The notes: generated from the sequence alone by a model not told the origin. Counted from the stretch's first letter, positions 42,370-53,253 are shown. The stretch is DNA of 64,000 nt from Comamonas antarctica (GCF_013363755.1 NZ_CP054840.1:1192001-1256000), one strand, 5' to 3'. Numbers and translations: made by a program.

Positions 42370-43407
42370 ATGAGCTTGATCCTGGGAATTGAATCTTCGT
42401 GCGATGAAACCGGTGTGGCGCTGGTGCGCCTGCCCGAAGGCGGCGCCATGCCCACGCTGCTGTCGCACGCGTTGCACAGCCAGATTGAAATGCACCAGGC
42501 CTATGGCGGCGTGGTGCCCGAACTCGCCAGCCGCGACCATATCCGCCGCGTGCTGCCACTGACCGAAGCGGTGCTCACGGAGTCGGGCCTGGCCTTGGCG
42601 GATATCGACGTGGTGGCCTTCACACGCGGCCCGGGCCTGGCCGGCGCGCTGCTGGTGGGTGCGGGCGTGGCCTGCGCGCTGGGGGCGGCGCTGGACAAGC
42701 CGGTGCTGGGCGTGCATCACCTCGAAGGCCATCTGCTGTCGCCCTTCCTCAGCCAGGATCCGCCGCAGTTCCCGTTTGTCGCACTGCTGGTGTCGGGCGG
42801 GCACACGCAGCTGATGCAGGTCAATGGCGTGGGCGACTATGCCATCCTGGGAGAAACCATCGACGATGCGGCGGGCGAAGCCTTCGACAAGTCAGCCAAG
42901 CTGATGGGCCTGGGCTACCCGGGCGGACCTGCGCTGTCGAAGCTCGCGCAGGAGGGCGATCCGCTGGCGTTCAAGCTGCCGCGCCCGCTGCTGCACAGCG
43001 GCGATCTCGATTTCTCGTTTGCCGGGCTCAAGACCGCGGTGCTGACCCAGGCCAAGAAGCTGGGCGACGACCTGCCCGCGCGCAAGGCCGACCTGGCGGC
43101 CAGCACCGAGGCGGCGATCGTCGATGTGCTGGTCAAGAAGACGCTGGCCGCGCTCAAGCAGACCGGCATGCAGCGCGTGGTGGTCGCGGGCGGCGTGGGC
43201 GCCAACCGGCTGCTGCGCGCGCAACTCAATGCCGCCTGCGCGAAGATGAAGGTGCGCGTGCATTATCCCGAGCTGCATCTGTGCACCGACAACGGCGCGA
43301 TGATCGCCATGGCTGCGGCGATGCGCATTCAGTCGGGGCGCGAGCAGCCCGCGGCCGAGTATGCGTTCGACGTGAAGCCGCGCTGGCCGCTGGATTCACT
43401 GGCCTGA
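42370..43407 (+). CDS. tsaD: tRNA threonylcarbamoyltransferase subunit TsaD
   Basis: A 345-residue metalloprotein that, with TsaB and TsaE, transfers threonylcarbamoyl to A37 of ANN-reading tRNAs. The metal ligand pair HHLEGH (His117 and His121) and the ATP-binding elements [10 protein letters not shown] at 6-15 and the CTDNGAMIA stretch near 305 are intact. It is full length. In many proteobacteria tsaD lies divergent to rpsU; here 5.5 kb of other genes separate them. Confidence 0.98.
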   Translation: MSLILGIESSCDETGVALVRLPEGGAMPTLLSHALHSQIEMHQAYGGVVPELASRDHIRRVLPLTEAVLTESGLALADIDVVAFTRGPGLAGALLVGAGVACALGAALDKPVLGVHHLEGHLLSPFLSQDPPQFPFVALLVSGGHTQLMQVNGVGDYAILGETIDDAAGEAFDKSAKLMGLGYPGGPALSKLAQEGDPLAFKLPRPLLHSGDLDFSFAGLKTAVLTQAKKLGDDLPARKADLAASTEAAIVDVLVKKTLAALKQTGMQRVVVAGGVGANRLLRAQLNAACAKMKVRVHYPELHLCTDNGAMIAMAAAMRIQSGREQPAAEYAFDVKPRWPLDSLA

Positions 43408-43582
43408 ACGCGGCGCGCACGGCGCCGGATTTCCTCTCCTGTCCACACGCAGCCTGGCCCGGCGGCGTTGCGGCGTGTGCTGCGACGTCAATTTATTTGA
43501 TGCTCGGGTGAAGAATATTTCGTTTTATTGATGCGTGTCAAAAACATAGACTGGTCTCGCCGACAAGAAGGAGACAAGCGCT

Positions 43583-44698
43583 ATGAACGAGATACACGCC
43601 GCCCCATCCGCCTGGTATGCCCAGGATGTGCGCGATGACCCGAGCTGGGTGCAGCGCCTGAGCGCCGAGGAAATCGACGGTTTCGACCAAGCCCTGGCGC
43701 ATGCCAGAAGCCATTCCAAACCACTGCTTGCCATGCAGCAGCAGGATTTCCCGCTGCCTGAAGCCGCACGCAAGGCGCTGCAGCGCGCGCTGGCAACGAC
43801 CCAGGGCCGCTGGGGCATGTGCCTGCTCAAGGGCTTTCCCGTGCACCGCTGGAGCGAGGCCGACTGCCGGCTGGCCTACTGGGGCATGGGGCTGTACATG
43901 GGCGTGGGTCGCACGCAGAACAAGGCCAGCGAGATCATCAACGATGTGCGCGATGCGGGCGGCGACTACAAGTCCAAGGGCGGGCGCGGCTACAACACCA
44001 ATGCACAGCTGGATTTCCACCAGGACTCCTGCGATGTGGTCGCACTGCTGTGCCGGCGCACGGCCAAGTCCGGCGGCACCAGCAAGGTCATCAGCTCGAT
44101 GGCGCTGCGCGAGCAGGTGCTGGCGCGCCGGCCCGACCTGATTCCCGTGCTCGAAGCCGATTTCCACCACAGCTACCAGGGCACGCAGGACCCGTCGCAG
44201 GCGCCGTTCTACCGCTGCCCGATTTTCAGCCGCCCGGGCGAGGTGTTCACCGCGCGCACCAACCGCAAGAACACCGTGGCCGCGCAGCGCGACTTCGACG
44301 AGGTGCCACGCCTCACGCCGGCGCAGACCGAGGCGCTGGACCTGCTGGACGAACTCATGCCCAGCGAACAGCTGTGCTACTCGATGGAGCTGGAGCAGGG
44401 CGACCTGCAGCTGCTCAACAACTATGTGACGCTGCACTCGCGCACGCACTTCGAGGACCACGAGCACCCCGACGACAAGCGCCATCTGTTCCGGCTGTGG
44501 CTGGCGGTGCCCGGCTCGCAGCCGCTGCCAGCGGCGTTCGAGGAGTACTTCTACGACATCCGCCCGGGCTCGGTGCGTGGCGGCGTGCGCGGCAGCGCGA
44601 TCACCGACGAGTTCCTGGCCTATGAGCGCCGCCAGGCCGACGCGCTGGGCATGGTCTGCAAGCCCTGGGTGGCGGTGCGCGAGACGGCCGCCGCCTAG
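43583..44698 (+). CDS. TauD/TfdA-family 2-oxoglutarate-dependent dioxygenase
   Basis: A 371-residue Fe(II)/2-oxoglutarate dioxygenase. The facial triad appears as His146 and Asp148 in LDFHQDSCD and His285 in YVTLHSRTH, and Arg304 in HLFRLWL is the usual 2-oxoglutarate contact. The family hydroxylates sulfonates, aryloxy acids and many other small molecules, so the substrate is open. It is followed after about 90 bases by a Bug receptor gene, which suggests it acts on the compound that receptor captures. AAGGAG is the ribosome-binding site. Confidence 0.92.
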   Translation: MNEIHAAPSAWYAQDVRDDPSWVQRLSAEEIDGFDQALAHARSHSKPLLAMQQQDFPLPEAARKALQRALATTQGRWGMCLLKGFPVHRWSEADCRLAYWGMGLYMGVGRTQNKASEIINDVRDAGGDYKSKGGRGYNTNAQLDFHQDSCDVVALLCRRTAKSGGTSKVISSMALREQVLARRPDLIPVLEADFHHSYQGTQDPSQAPFYRCPIFSRPGEVFTARTNRKNTVAAQRDFDEVPRLTPAQTEALDLLDELMPSEQLCYSMELEQGDLQLLNNYVTLHSRTHFEDHEHPDDKRHLFRLWLAVPGSQPLPAAFEEYFYDIRPGSVRGGVRGSAITDEFLAYERRQADALGMVCKPWVAVRETAAA

Positions 44699-44787
44699 CC
44701 TCCGTTGCCATGCCGGGTGGCGCCGCGCATGCGGCGCGCGCGGCCTATGTGCCTTTCAACGCCAGATCATAAAAAAGAGAGACAACG

Positions 44788-45747
44788 ATGAAACGTCGCG
44801 CCTTGTTGCAACATGCCGGTCTTGCCGCGCTGGGCCTGTCCCTGCCGGCCTGGGCCCAGACCGCGGGTGCCACCCGCATTCTCGTCGGTGCGCCTCCGGG
44901 CGGCGGCACCGACATCCTCGGGCGCGCGCTGGCGCTGGAGATGGGCAAGCAGCTGTCGCGCAGCGTGATTGTCGAGAACCGCCCGGGCGCGGGCGGCAAC
45001 ATCGCCGCGCTGGGCGTGTCCAAGGCCGCGGCCGATGGCGGCACGCTGCTGCTGAGCTACACCAGCCATGTGATCAATCCAGCGCTGTACCGCAAGCTGC
45101 CGTTCGATCCCGTGGCCGACTTCACGCCCATCGTGCCGATTGCCACCGCGCCCAGCATCCTGGTGGTGCCGGCCAGGTGCCCGGCCAACAACCTCAAGGA
45201 GCTGGTGGCGATGGCCAGCGACAAGCCCGGCACCATGAACGTGGCCATTGCCGGCCTGGGCGGCGCCAACCACCTGGCCGGCGAGATGCTGCGCAAGATG
45301 GCCCAGATCGATGTGCTGGGCATTCCCTACAAGGGTACCTCGGGCGCGCTCACCGACCTGATGGCGGGGCAGGTGGACATCGTGTTCTCGGGCTATGGCG
45401 CGGCTGGCGGGTTGATCAAGGCGGGCCGCGTCAAGGCGCTGGCCGTGACCAGTGCCGCGCGCATGGCGGCGCTGCCCCAGGTGCCGCCCGTGGCCGATCT
45501 GCTGCCGGGCTTCGATTACAGCGCCTGGTACGGGCTGTTCGGCCCCGCGGGCATGGCAGCGAAGGAGGTCGAGGCCCTGCGCGCCGCGGCGCATGCGGCG
45601 CAGAAGACGCCCGGCCTGCGCGAGCAGCTCGAGCGCGAAGGCATGGAACTGCTGCAGATGGACACGCCCGCGTTCCGCAGCTTCCTGGCGGCCGAACTCG
45701 ACCGCTGGAAGCTGGCCGTGAAGGCTTCGGGCGTGGAGCTGATGTAG
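44788..45747 (+). CDS. Bug/TctC-family periplasmic solute receptor
   Basis: A complete 319-residue Bug receptor. A signal peptide MKRRALLQHAGLAALGLSLP ending at AWAQ near 24 is followed by ILVGAPPGGGTDILGRALA near 31-49, the family's anion-binding entry, and NRPGAGGNIAALGVSKAAADG near 65-85 (ends quoted only). A second signature is IPYKGTSGALTDLM near 178-191. No tctAB genes are nearby. It follows the TauD-type dioxygenase and converges on the LysR gene 4 bases away, so all three may form one catabolic unit. Confidence 0.94.
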   Translation: MKRRALLQHAGLAALGLSLPAWAQTAGATRILVGAPPGGGTDILGRALALEMGKQLSRSVIVENRPGAGGNIAALGVSKAAADGGTLLLSYTSHVINPALYRKLPFDPVADFTPIVPIATAPSILVVPARCPANNLKELVAMASDKPGTMNVAIAGLGGANHLAGEMLRKMAQIDVLGIPYKGTSGALTDLMAGQVDIVFSGYGAAGGLIKAGRVKALAVTSAARMAALPQVPPVADLLPGFDYSAWYGLFGPAGMAAKEVEALRAAAHAAQKTPGLREQLEREGMELLQMDTPAFRSFLAAELDRWKLAVKASGVELM

Positions 45748-45751
45748 GCCG

Positions 45752-46633
45752 TCAGCCGATCTCCCTGGCCACATCGCCCAGCACCTGCACCAGTGCCTGG
45801 ACATTGCGCTTGTCCTGATCGGCCTGGCGCATGAGCAACGCATACTGCATGCGCGGCGCGTCGGCGGGCAGGGCAACGACCTGCACCTCGTCGGCCTGCA
45901 GCAGACGCGGATCGGCAATCTGCAGCAGGGCCACGCCCATGCCCAGCCCGACCATGGAAACGATGGCCGGGATGCTGTCGAACTCCATGTCCAGCGTGCG
46001 CACGCCGTATTTCTCGGCCAGGTAGCGGCTGGCCAGTTGGCCGGTGACGGTGCTGCGGTCGTAGCCGATCAGCCGCTGCGCCGCCAGCAGCGCCTCGGGC
46101 GTCTGCTGCGTGCTGGCGCGCGGCGCAAGCAACACGAAATCGCGCTGCAGCAGCGGCTGCCACACCAGGCCGCGCGCGGTCTGCGGCTCCTGCGGCGGCA
46201 GCGCCAGCAAGGCCAGGTCCACCTCGGCCGAACGGATGCGCTGCATCAGTGCGCGGCTCTTGCCGCGGTCCACACCCACGCGCAGCAGTGGGTGGCGCTG
46301 CTGCAGCGCCGACAGCGTGCGCGGCAGCAGCAGCGGCAGCAGGGTGTCGACGATGCCCAGGCGCACCGTGCCCTGCACGCGCGTGTCGGGGCGCTCGCGC
46401 AGCGCCTCGACGCGGGCCAGCGCCTCTTCCATGATGCCGGCGATTTCATGCGCCAGCGGCACCGCGCGGATGGTCTGCCCGGAACGGTCGAACAGCGCCG
46501 TGCCCATGTAATCCTCGAGCTGCTTCATCTGCATGCTGACGGCGCTGGGCGTGAGGTTCAGCGCCTGCGCGGCCTTGGCCAGCGAGCCGGTCACGATGAC
46601 GGTGTGCAGGGTATGGAAGGCGGCAATCTTCAA
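45752..46633 (-). CDS. LysR-family transcriptional regulator
   Basis: A 293-residue LysR regulator. The winged helix-turn-helix is at 1-65 (FHTLHTVIVTGSLAKAAQALNLTPSAVSMQMKQLE in the usual position), and the C-terminal effector domain has the expected length. It lies 122 bases from the divergent efflux operon and converges on the Bug receptor gene, so it could control either. The effector is unknown. Confidence 0.94.
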   Translation of the reverse strand: MKIAAFHTLHTVIVTGSLAKAAQALNLTPSAVSMQMKQLEDYMGTALFDRSGQTIRAVPLAHEIAGIMEEALARVEALRERPDTRVQGTVRLGIVDTLLPLLLPRTLSALQQRHPLLRVGVDRGKSRALMQRIRSAEVDLALLALPPQEPQTARGLVWQPLLQRDFVLLAPRASTQQTPEALLAAQRLIGYDRSTVTGQLASRYLAEKYGVRTLDMEFDSIPAIVSMVGLGMGVALLQIADPRLLQADEVQVVALPADAPRMQYALLMRQADQDKRNVQALVQVLGDVAREIG

Positions 46634-46713
46634 GGCAGTCCTTTGCTGGCGAACCCGGATGGGCAGGCCTGCGCATTATCCGCACATCGCTTCGAGGCCA
46701 GGGTTTACACAAT

Positions 46714-46729
46714 CTTCACGCGCGTGAAG
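46714..46729. promoter_or_regulatory. Perfect 16-bp palindrome upstream of the efflux operon
   Basis: CTTCACGCGCGTGAAG is fully palindromic and lies 27 bases before the first ATG of the efflux operon, in the gap to the divergent LysR gene. It looks like an operator for a dimeric repressor. Confidence 0.5.
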
Positions 46730-46755
46730 CCGACCTGACAAAGCCCGGCGGCACA

Positions 46756-48231
46756 ATGGTTGCCATGCCTACCCTGTCACTAGAAACCCATCATTGCGCT
46801 GCGCGCCGGCCCGCCATGGCCCTGGCGGCGGCGCTGGTCGCACTGGCGCTGGCCGGCTGTGCGACGACGCAGCGCCCGGATGCGGCCCTGCCGGCAATGG
46901 CCGTGCCTGCGGCTTGGTCGCCCGACCATCTGGTCTACACCCCCGACGCCGATCCGCAATCGCTTGCCACCTGGTGGCAGCGGCTGGGCGATCCGCAATT
47001 GAGCACGCTGGTCGAGCAGGCGCTGCAGGCCAATCCCTCGCTCGCGTCGAGCCAGGCGGCGCTGCGCCAGGCGCGCGCGCAGCGCGATGCCACGGCCGCA
47101 GGCCTTTCGCCCTCGCTTGACGGGTCGGGCTCGGCGCAGCGCTCGCGTTCGGGCAATTCCACCGGCAACAGCTTCTCGCTGGGACTCGATGCCAGCTGGG
47201 AGCTCGATGTGTTCGGCCGGCTGGCCAGCGGCGTTGCGGCCAGCGACGCCGATGTGCGCACCGCGCAGGCGACGCTCGAAGGCGCGCGCGTGTCGCTGGC
47301 GGCCGAGGTGGCTCTGAGCTATATCGAGCTGCGCAGCCTGCAGCAGCGCCTGGCGATTGCGCGCAGCAATCTGGCGAGCCAGCAGGAGACGCTGCAGATC
47401 ACCGACTGGCGCATGCAGGCCGGACTGACCACTTCTCTCGCCACCGAGCAGGCGCGTGCCCAGGTCGCGCAGACCGCGGCCCAGGTCCCGGCGCTCGAGT
47501 CCAGCCTGGCGCAGACGCGCCACGCACTGGCCGTGCTGACCGGCCAGAACCCGGCGGCGCTCGACACCCAGCTGGCGTCCGTGGTCCGCGTGCCGCAGGC
47601 GCCCGATGCGCTCGCGCTGCAGATTCCCGCCGAAACACTGCGCCAGCGCCCCGATGTGATTGCCGCCGAGGCGCGGATTGCCGCGGCGCTGGCGCGCGTG
47701 GCGCAAGCCGATGCCGCGCGCTATCCGAGCTTTCGCCTGGGCGGCTCGCTGGGCTTGCGCGCGCTGACCATCGGCGCGTTGACGCAGGGCAGCTCGGTGG
47801 CCAGCGCGCTGCTGGGCAGCATTTCGGTGCCGCTGCTCGATGGCGGCGCGGCGCGCGCGCAGGTGCGCGTGCAGGAGGCCAGCCTGGAGCAGGCGCGTCT
47901 GAACTATGCCGGCACGGTGCTCACGGCCCTGCAGGAAGTCGAGGATGCGCTGGCCGCGCTGCAAGGCGACGGCGCACGCATCGCACAGCTGCGCGTGGCT
48001 TCCGAAGCCGCGGCCATGGCGGCGCTGCTGGCGCAGCAGCGCTACAACAGCGGGCTGGTGGATTTCCAGACCGTGCTGGAGACGCAGCGCACGCAGCTCG
48101 CGGCGCAGGACAGCCTGGCCAACGCCGAAGCCTCGCTGGCCTCCGACCATGTGCGCCTGTACAAGGCGCTGGGCGGCGGCTGGACGCCCGCGGCGCTGCA
48201 AAGCCCAGCGGCCGTGGCCGCAACGAATTGA
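46756..48231 (+). CDS. RND/MacAB-type efflux outer membrane lipoprotein (NodT family)
   Basis: A 491-residue outer-membrane channel of the OprM/NodT type, which forms the exit duct of tripartite pumps. A lipoprotein signal ends at Cys35 (LALAGC). Two homologous halves each carry the beta-barrel and long coiled-coil helices; the repeat marks are WWQRLGDPQLSTLVEQAL near 73-90 and the IELRSLQQRL section. ATG 46756 or, nine bases later, 46765 could be the start; both keep the signal. The adaptor gene starts 20 bases after its end. Confidence 0.93.
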   Translation: MVAMPTLSLETHHCAARRPAMALAAALVALALAGCATTQRPDAALPAMAVPAAWSPDHLVYTPDADPQSLATWWQRLGDPQLSTLVEQALQANPSLASSQAALRQARAQRDATAAGLSPSLDGSGSAQRSRSGNSTGNSFSLGLDASWELDVFGRLASGVAASDADVRTAQATLEGARVSLAAEVALSYIELRSLQQRLAIARSNLASQQETLQITDWRMQAGLTTSLATEQARAQVAQTAAQVPALESSLAQTRHALAVLTGQNPAALDTQLASVVRVPQAPDALALQIPAETLRQRPDVIAAEARIAAALARVAQADAARYPSFRLGGSLGLRALTIGALTQGSSVASALLGSISVPLLDGGAARAQVRVQEASLEQARLNYAGTVLTALQEVEDALAALQGDGARIAQLRVASEAAAMAALLAQQRYNSGLVDFQTVLETQRTQLAAQDSLANAEASLASDHVRLYKALGGGWTPAALQSPAAVAATN

Positions 48232-48251
48232 ACGACACCTGGATTGCGCAA

Positions 48252-49582
48252 ATGAACAAACAACAAGAACCCCAAGCCGCCACCAGCAAGCAGGCGCTGC
48301 TCGGCACCACCGTCTCGCGCCCCTGGTGGCGCCGCAGCTCGGTGTGGGTCGGCGTGGCCGTGCTGGTCGCGGCCGGCGCCGGCATTGCCTACTGGCAGTC
48401 CGTCAAGGCCGCGCGCGCGCTGCCGCAGTATGTGAGCCAGGAAGTCAAGCGCGGCAACCTGCGCCTCACCGTGGCCGCCAACGGCACGCTGGTGCCCACG
48501 CGCCAGGTGAACATCGGCAGCGAACTGTCGGGCACGGTGCGCAATGTGCGCGTCGACGTGAACGACCAGGTGAACAAGGGCCAGGTGCTGGTCGAACTCG
48601 ACACCGCCAAGCTGAGCGCGCAGGTCGAGCGCTCCAGCGCGTCGCTGGCATCGGCGCAGGCCCGCCTGGCACAGGCCCAGGCCACCACCAAGGAGGCGCG
48701 CGCCAATCTGGGCCGGCTCGAGGAAGTCGCGCGGCTGTCGGGCGGCAAGGTGCCGTCGGCCTCCGAACTCGACACCGGGCGCGCGACGCTGGAGCGCGCC
48801 ATTGCCGACGAAAAGGCCGCGGCGGCCTCGGTGCAGGATGCGCGCGCGGCGCTGTCGACCGACCAGACCAACGTGTCCAAGGCCTCGATCGTGTCGCCCA
48901 TCGATGGCGTGGTGCTGACCCGCGCGGTCGATCCCGGCAATGCGGTGGCGGCCTCGCTGCAGGCCGTGACGCTGTTCACGCTGGCCGAGGACCTCAGGCG
49001 CCTCAAGCTTGAAGTCAGCGTCGACGAGGCCGATGTCGGCACGGTGCAGCCCGAGCAGAAGGCGACGTTCACCGTGAGCGCCTACCCCACGCGCACCTAT
49101 CCGGCACGCGTCACGCGCGTGGCCTATGGCTCGACCAAGACCGACAACGTCGTGACCTATGTCGCCACGCTCGAAGTCGCCAACGAAGACCTGAGCCTGC
49201 GTCCCGGCATGACGGCCGCGGCGACCATCACCTCGACCGAGCGCCAGGACGTGCTGCTGGTGCCGAATGCGGCGCTGCGCTTCACGCCCACGGTGCCGGG
49301 CGCGGCCGCGCCCGCGGCGCGCGACAGCGGCGGCGGCATCATGGGCCAGCTGATGCCGCGCGGCCCGCGGCCCGGCGGCGGTGGCCAGCGCCGCCAGGGC
49401 GGTGCCGGCCCCAAGGCCGACGGCGCCGAGGTGCAGCGCGAAGTCTGGGTGCTGGAAAACGGCAAGGCCGTGGCCGTGAAGGTCATGACCGGCATCAGCG
49501 ACGGCCGCATGACCGAGGTGCGCAGCGACACGCTGCAGCCCGGCATGGCGGTGATCACCGACCAGCGCTCCGGGAGCGCCAA

Positions 49583-49586
<4 letters not shown>
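48252..49586 (+). CDS. MacA-like periplasmic adaptor protein (membrane fusion protein)
   Basis: A 444-residue adaptor anchored by one membrane helix at about 35-53. Lipoyl halves (VNIGSELSGTVRNVRVDVND near 85-104; IVSPIDGVVLTRAVDPG near 214-230) flank a coiled-coil hairpin with SLASAQARLAQAQATTKEAR, and beta-barrel and membrane-proximal domains follow. It would connect the ATPase/permease to the outer-membrane channel. A Gly/Arg/Pro-rich insert at about 360-390 (MPRGPRPGGGGQRRQGG) is not usual in MacA. The start is ATG 48252, and its stop overlaps the next ATG by 4 bases. Confidence 0.93.
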
Positions 49587-50340
<754 letters not shown>

Positions 50341-50341
<1 letters not shown>

Positions 50342-51543
50342 TGCTGTTGAGCTCCATCCTGCTGGCGCTGCGCTCGATCCGGCGCAACCTGCTGCGCTCC
50401 TTCCTGACCATCCTCGGCATCGTGATCGGCGTGAGCGCGGTGATCACCATGGTGACGCTGGGCAACGGCGCGACCCTGGCGGTGCAGAACCAGATCTCCG
50501 GCCTGGGCACCAACCTGCTGCAGATCCGGCCCGGCCAGCGCATGGGCCCGGGCAGCGGCGGCGCGCCGACCTTCAAGGACACCTACGTCGATGCGATCGC
50601 GCAGCAGATCGGCGGCATCTACGCGGTGGCCGCCGAGGGCCGCGCCACCGCCACCGTGGTCGCGGGCGGGCGCAACTGGTCGAGCAGCGTCATCGGCAGC
50701 ACCAATGAGTGGCTCAAGACCGGCAACTGGCAGCTGGCCACGGGCCGCGAGTTCACGGCCGAGGAAATCCGCGCGGGTTCGGCGGTCTGCATCATCGGCT
50801 CGACCGTGAAGCGCGAACTGTTCGGCAACGCCGATCCCATGGGCCAGCTGATGCGCGTGCGCGAGTTCTCCTGCGAGATCGTCGGCGTGCTGGCTTCGAA
50901 GGGCCAGGGCGCGTTCGGCAACGACCAGGACGACATGGTGCTGGTGCCGCTGAACACGCTGCAGCGGCGCATCACCGGCTCCAAGCGCATCAACACGCTG
51001 CTGGTGTCGATGGCCGAGGGCAGCGAGCCCGAGCGCGTCAAGGCCAGCCTGCGCCAGTTGCTGCGCGAATTGCGCAAGCTGGCCGACAGCGACGAAGACA
51101 ACTTCAACATCCTCGACACCAAGCAGCTGGCCGACACGCTGTCGGGCACGACCCAGGTGCTGACCATGCTGCTGGGCGCGGTCGCGGGCGTGAGCCTGCT
51201 GGTCGGCGGCATCGGCATCATGAACATCATGCTGGTGAGCGTGACCGAGCGCACGCGCGAGATCGGCCTGCGCCTGGCGATCGGCGCACTGGAGCGCGAG
51301 GTGCTGCTGCAGTTCCTGATCGAGGCCGTGGTGCTGGCGGCGCTGGGCGGGCTGATCGGCATTGCGCTGGCCACGCTGGCTTCGGTGATCCTGGCCGGCG
51401 TGATGGATGTGCCCTATGTGTTCAATGTCAGCGTGAACGTGCTGTCGTTCGTGTTCTCGGCCGGCATCGGCGTGGTCTTCGGCTACTTCCCGGCACGCCG
51501 CGCGGCGCGGCTCGATCCCATCGAGGCGCTGCGCCACGAGTGA
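50341..51543 (+). CDS. MacB-type ABC transporter permease (FtsX fold)
   Basis: A 400-residue permease with one N-terminal membrane helix (about 18-40, LLRSFLTILGIVIGVSAVITM), a periplasmic domain of about 230 residues and three C-terminal helices, the MacB/FtsX layout. The mechanotransmission loop ERTREIGLRLAIGALEREVL near 302-321 is typical. The start is ATG 50341, overlapping the ATPase stop. A bidirectional terminator follows. Together with the three preceding genes it forms a complete tripartite pump. Confidence 0.95.
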
Positions 51544-51564
51544 ATCCGGCCGGCGGCCGGACGC

Positions 51565-51595
51565 AAAAAAACCCGGCCAGATCGGCCGGGTTTTT
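51565..51595. terminator. Bidirectional terminator
   Basis: AAACCCGGCC (51569-51578) pairs with GGCCGGGTTT (51584-51593) around AGATC, with A-rich and T-rich flanks. It serves the efflux operon and the convergent heat-shock gene. Confidence 0.92.
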
Positions 51596-51627
51596 CATTG
51601 CCGCGCGAGCGGCGCGATGCAAGGCGC

Positions 51628-52020
51628 TTACTCGATGTTCAGCGTCACGGTCTTGTCGACGGGAGCCAGCTTGGCCAGGCGCAGCGTCAGCACGCCGTTC
51701 TCGAGCTTGGCGCTGCTCGCGGCCACGTCGATCTCATGACCCAGTTCCCAGGAGCGCTGCACCTTGCGCGGCGCGCCTTCGACGCTGGTCAGATGAACCT
51801 GCGCGCCTTCGAGGCGCAGCTGCAGCTGCTCGCGCGCCAGGCCGGGCACATCGAGCTGCAGCGTCGTGGACTGTTCATCCTGGGTCGCGGTGAAGGCGGC
51901 GCTCATCGAGGCAGAGGCTTCGGAAAGACGGCTCAGGGGGCTGGTCAGCGTGGACTGCAGGAAGCGCTGCAGTGCCTGGTCATGGCTGGAACGGCGGAGA
52001 ACGGGGGCGGTGAAAATCAT
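51628..52020 (-). CDS. Small heat-shock protein (Hsp20/alpha-crystallin family)
   Basis: A 130-residue Hsp20 chaperone that holds unfolded proteins for refolding. The alpha-crystallin domain runs from about 44 to the end (TTLQLDVPGLAREQLQLRLEG; VTSVEG; and the closing ENGVLTLRLAKL near 108-119), with a short C-terminus lacking a clear IxI motif. ATG 52020 is preferred over the TTG just before it. A heat-shock promoter lies 60-85 bases upstream (52078-52103). The gene is single, between the efflux operon and the MoxR operon. Confidence 0.93.
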   Translation of the reverse strand: MIFTAPVLRRSSHDQALQRFLQSTLTSPLSRLSEASASMSAAFTATQDEQSTTLQLDVPGLAREQLQLRLEGAQVHLTSVEGAPRKVQRSWELGHEIDVAASSAKLENGVLTLRLAKLAPVDKTVTLNIE

Positions 52021-52077
52021 CAAATGAGCTCCAGAGTGGCTGCGCGGCGCTCGGTATGGTTGCCGCTTGGAACGAAC

Positions 52078-52103
52078 ATTTAGGCAGCAAGAATGATTTC
52101 AAG
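52078..52103 (-). promoter_or_regulatory. Predicted sigma-32 promoter of the heat-shock gene
   Basis: On the reverse strand CTTGAAA (52103-52097) is followed after 12 bases by CCTAAAT (52084-52078), close to the sigma-32 consensus CTTGAAA and CCCATnT. The start point near 52070 gives a 50-base leader. Confidence 0.6.
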
Positions 52104-52182
52104 AGAAAAAAACGCGGATTTTTGTGCTAGGCAAGGGCCTTGAAAAATGCGCGTTTGGCGCAATGCGCGCGCTGCCGGCAGC

Positions 52183-53253
52183 TCACGGCCGCGCCTCGCG
52201 CGCCATGCGCACCTCCTCGCCCAGCTCGATCACCGACAGCGCGTAGTAGCTCGACCAGTTGTAACGCGTGATCGCATAGAAGTTCTCGGTGCCGGCGATG
52301 TACAGCGGCGCGTCGGCGCCATTGCGCAACTCCACCAGGGCCAGCGGGCCGGCATGCGCCGCGCCTGAACCATGCACGCGCGCGCCCAGCTCGAGCATGC
52401 GGGCCGGCGTGAACGTGGGCAGGATGTCGGGGCCCAGCAGCGTGGCCATCTGCTCGGGCGCGGCGTTCAGCGACACCGGGTAGTGCGTCGGCATGCCGGG
52501 CTTCCAGCCGTGGCCGATGAAGTAGTTGGCCACCGAGCCGATCGCATCGACCGGGCTGGCGAACAGGTCGATGCGCTGGTCGCCATCGAAGTCCACGGCC
52601 CATTTGGCCCAGCTCGACGGCATGAACTGGCCCAGGCCCATCGCGCCCGCATAGCTGCCGCGCAGCGCGAACGGGTCGATGCCGCCGCGGTAGGTGAAGT
52701 CCAGGAACTGCTCGAGTTCGCCGCGGAAGTATTCGGTGCGCGCGGCGGCACGCGGATGCGCCTCGGGGAAGTCGAAGGCCAGCGTGGCGAGCGCGTCGAT
52801 CACGCGGAAGTTGCCCATTTGCTGGCCGTAGACGGTTTCCACGCCGATGATGCCGACGATGATTTCCGCGGGCACGCCGTACTCGCGCTCGGCGCGCGCC
52901 AGTGCCGCTTCATGGGTGTTCCAGAAACGCACGCCGGCGCGGATGCGCACCGGGTCGATGAAGCGGCCGCGGTAGTTGTTCCAGTTCCTGGCCGAGACCT
53001 GGGTCGAGGGCGTCATCAGCCGCGGCACCTGGGGCAGGAAGCGCGCCTGGCCCAGCGTCGCCTCGACCCATGCCGGCGGCAGGCCGCGGCGCGCCGCGAT
53101 GTCGGCCGCCATCTGCAGCGCCTCGCCGCGTTCGGCATAGGCGGTGGTGCCCTGCACCGCGGAGCGCTGCTTCGGCTGGGCAAGAACGGGTGGGGCGACC
53201 GTGGCGGTGGCGGCGGCGAGGCAGACGAGGGCAGTGGAAAGCAGTCGTTTCAT
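52183..53253 (-). CDS. mltB: Lytic murein transglycosylase B
   Basis: A 356-residue exported peptidoglycan lytic transglycosylase of the MltB (SLT_2) type. A signal peptide occupies 1-25 (ALVCLAAATATVAPPVLAQ), the catalytic Glu139 is in IIVGIIGVETVYG, and GAMGLGQFMPSSW near 205-217 and the FIGHGWKPGMP end of the core are characteristic. No lipobox is present, so it should be soluble in the periplasm. Its start overlaps the stop of the transglutaminase gene by 4 bases, which ties it to the MoxR operon. Confidence 0.95.
   Translation of the reverse strand: MKRLLSTALVCLAAATATVAPPVLAQPKQRSAVQGTTAYAERGEALQMAADIAARRGLPPAWVEATLGQARFLPQVPRLMTPSTQVSARNWNNYRGRFIDPVRIRAGVRFWNTHEAALARAEREYGVPAEIIVGIIGVETVYGQQMGNFRVIDALATLAFDFPEAHPRAAARTEYFRGELEQFLDFTYRGGIDPFALRGSYAGAMGLGQFMPSSWAKWAVDFDGDQRIDLFASPVDAIGSVANYFIGHGWKPGMPTHYPVSLNAAPEQMATLLGPDILPTFTPARMLELGARVHGSGAAHAGPLALVELRNGADAPLYIAGTENFYAITRYNWSSYYALSVIELGEEVRMAREARP

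Noticed and set aside
43490..43582. AT-rich promoter-like stretch before the TauD-type gene
   Set aside because: TTGATG and CATAGACT are present but spacing does not fit a clear sigma-70 promoter; not listed as a feature.
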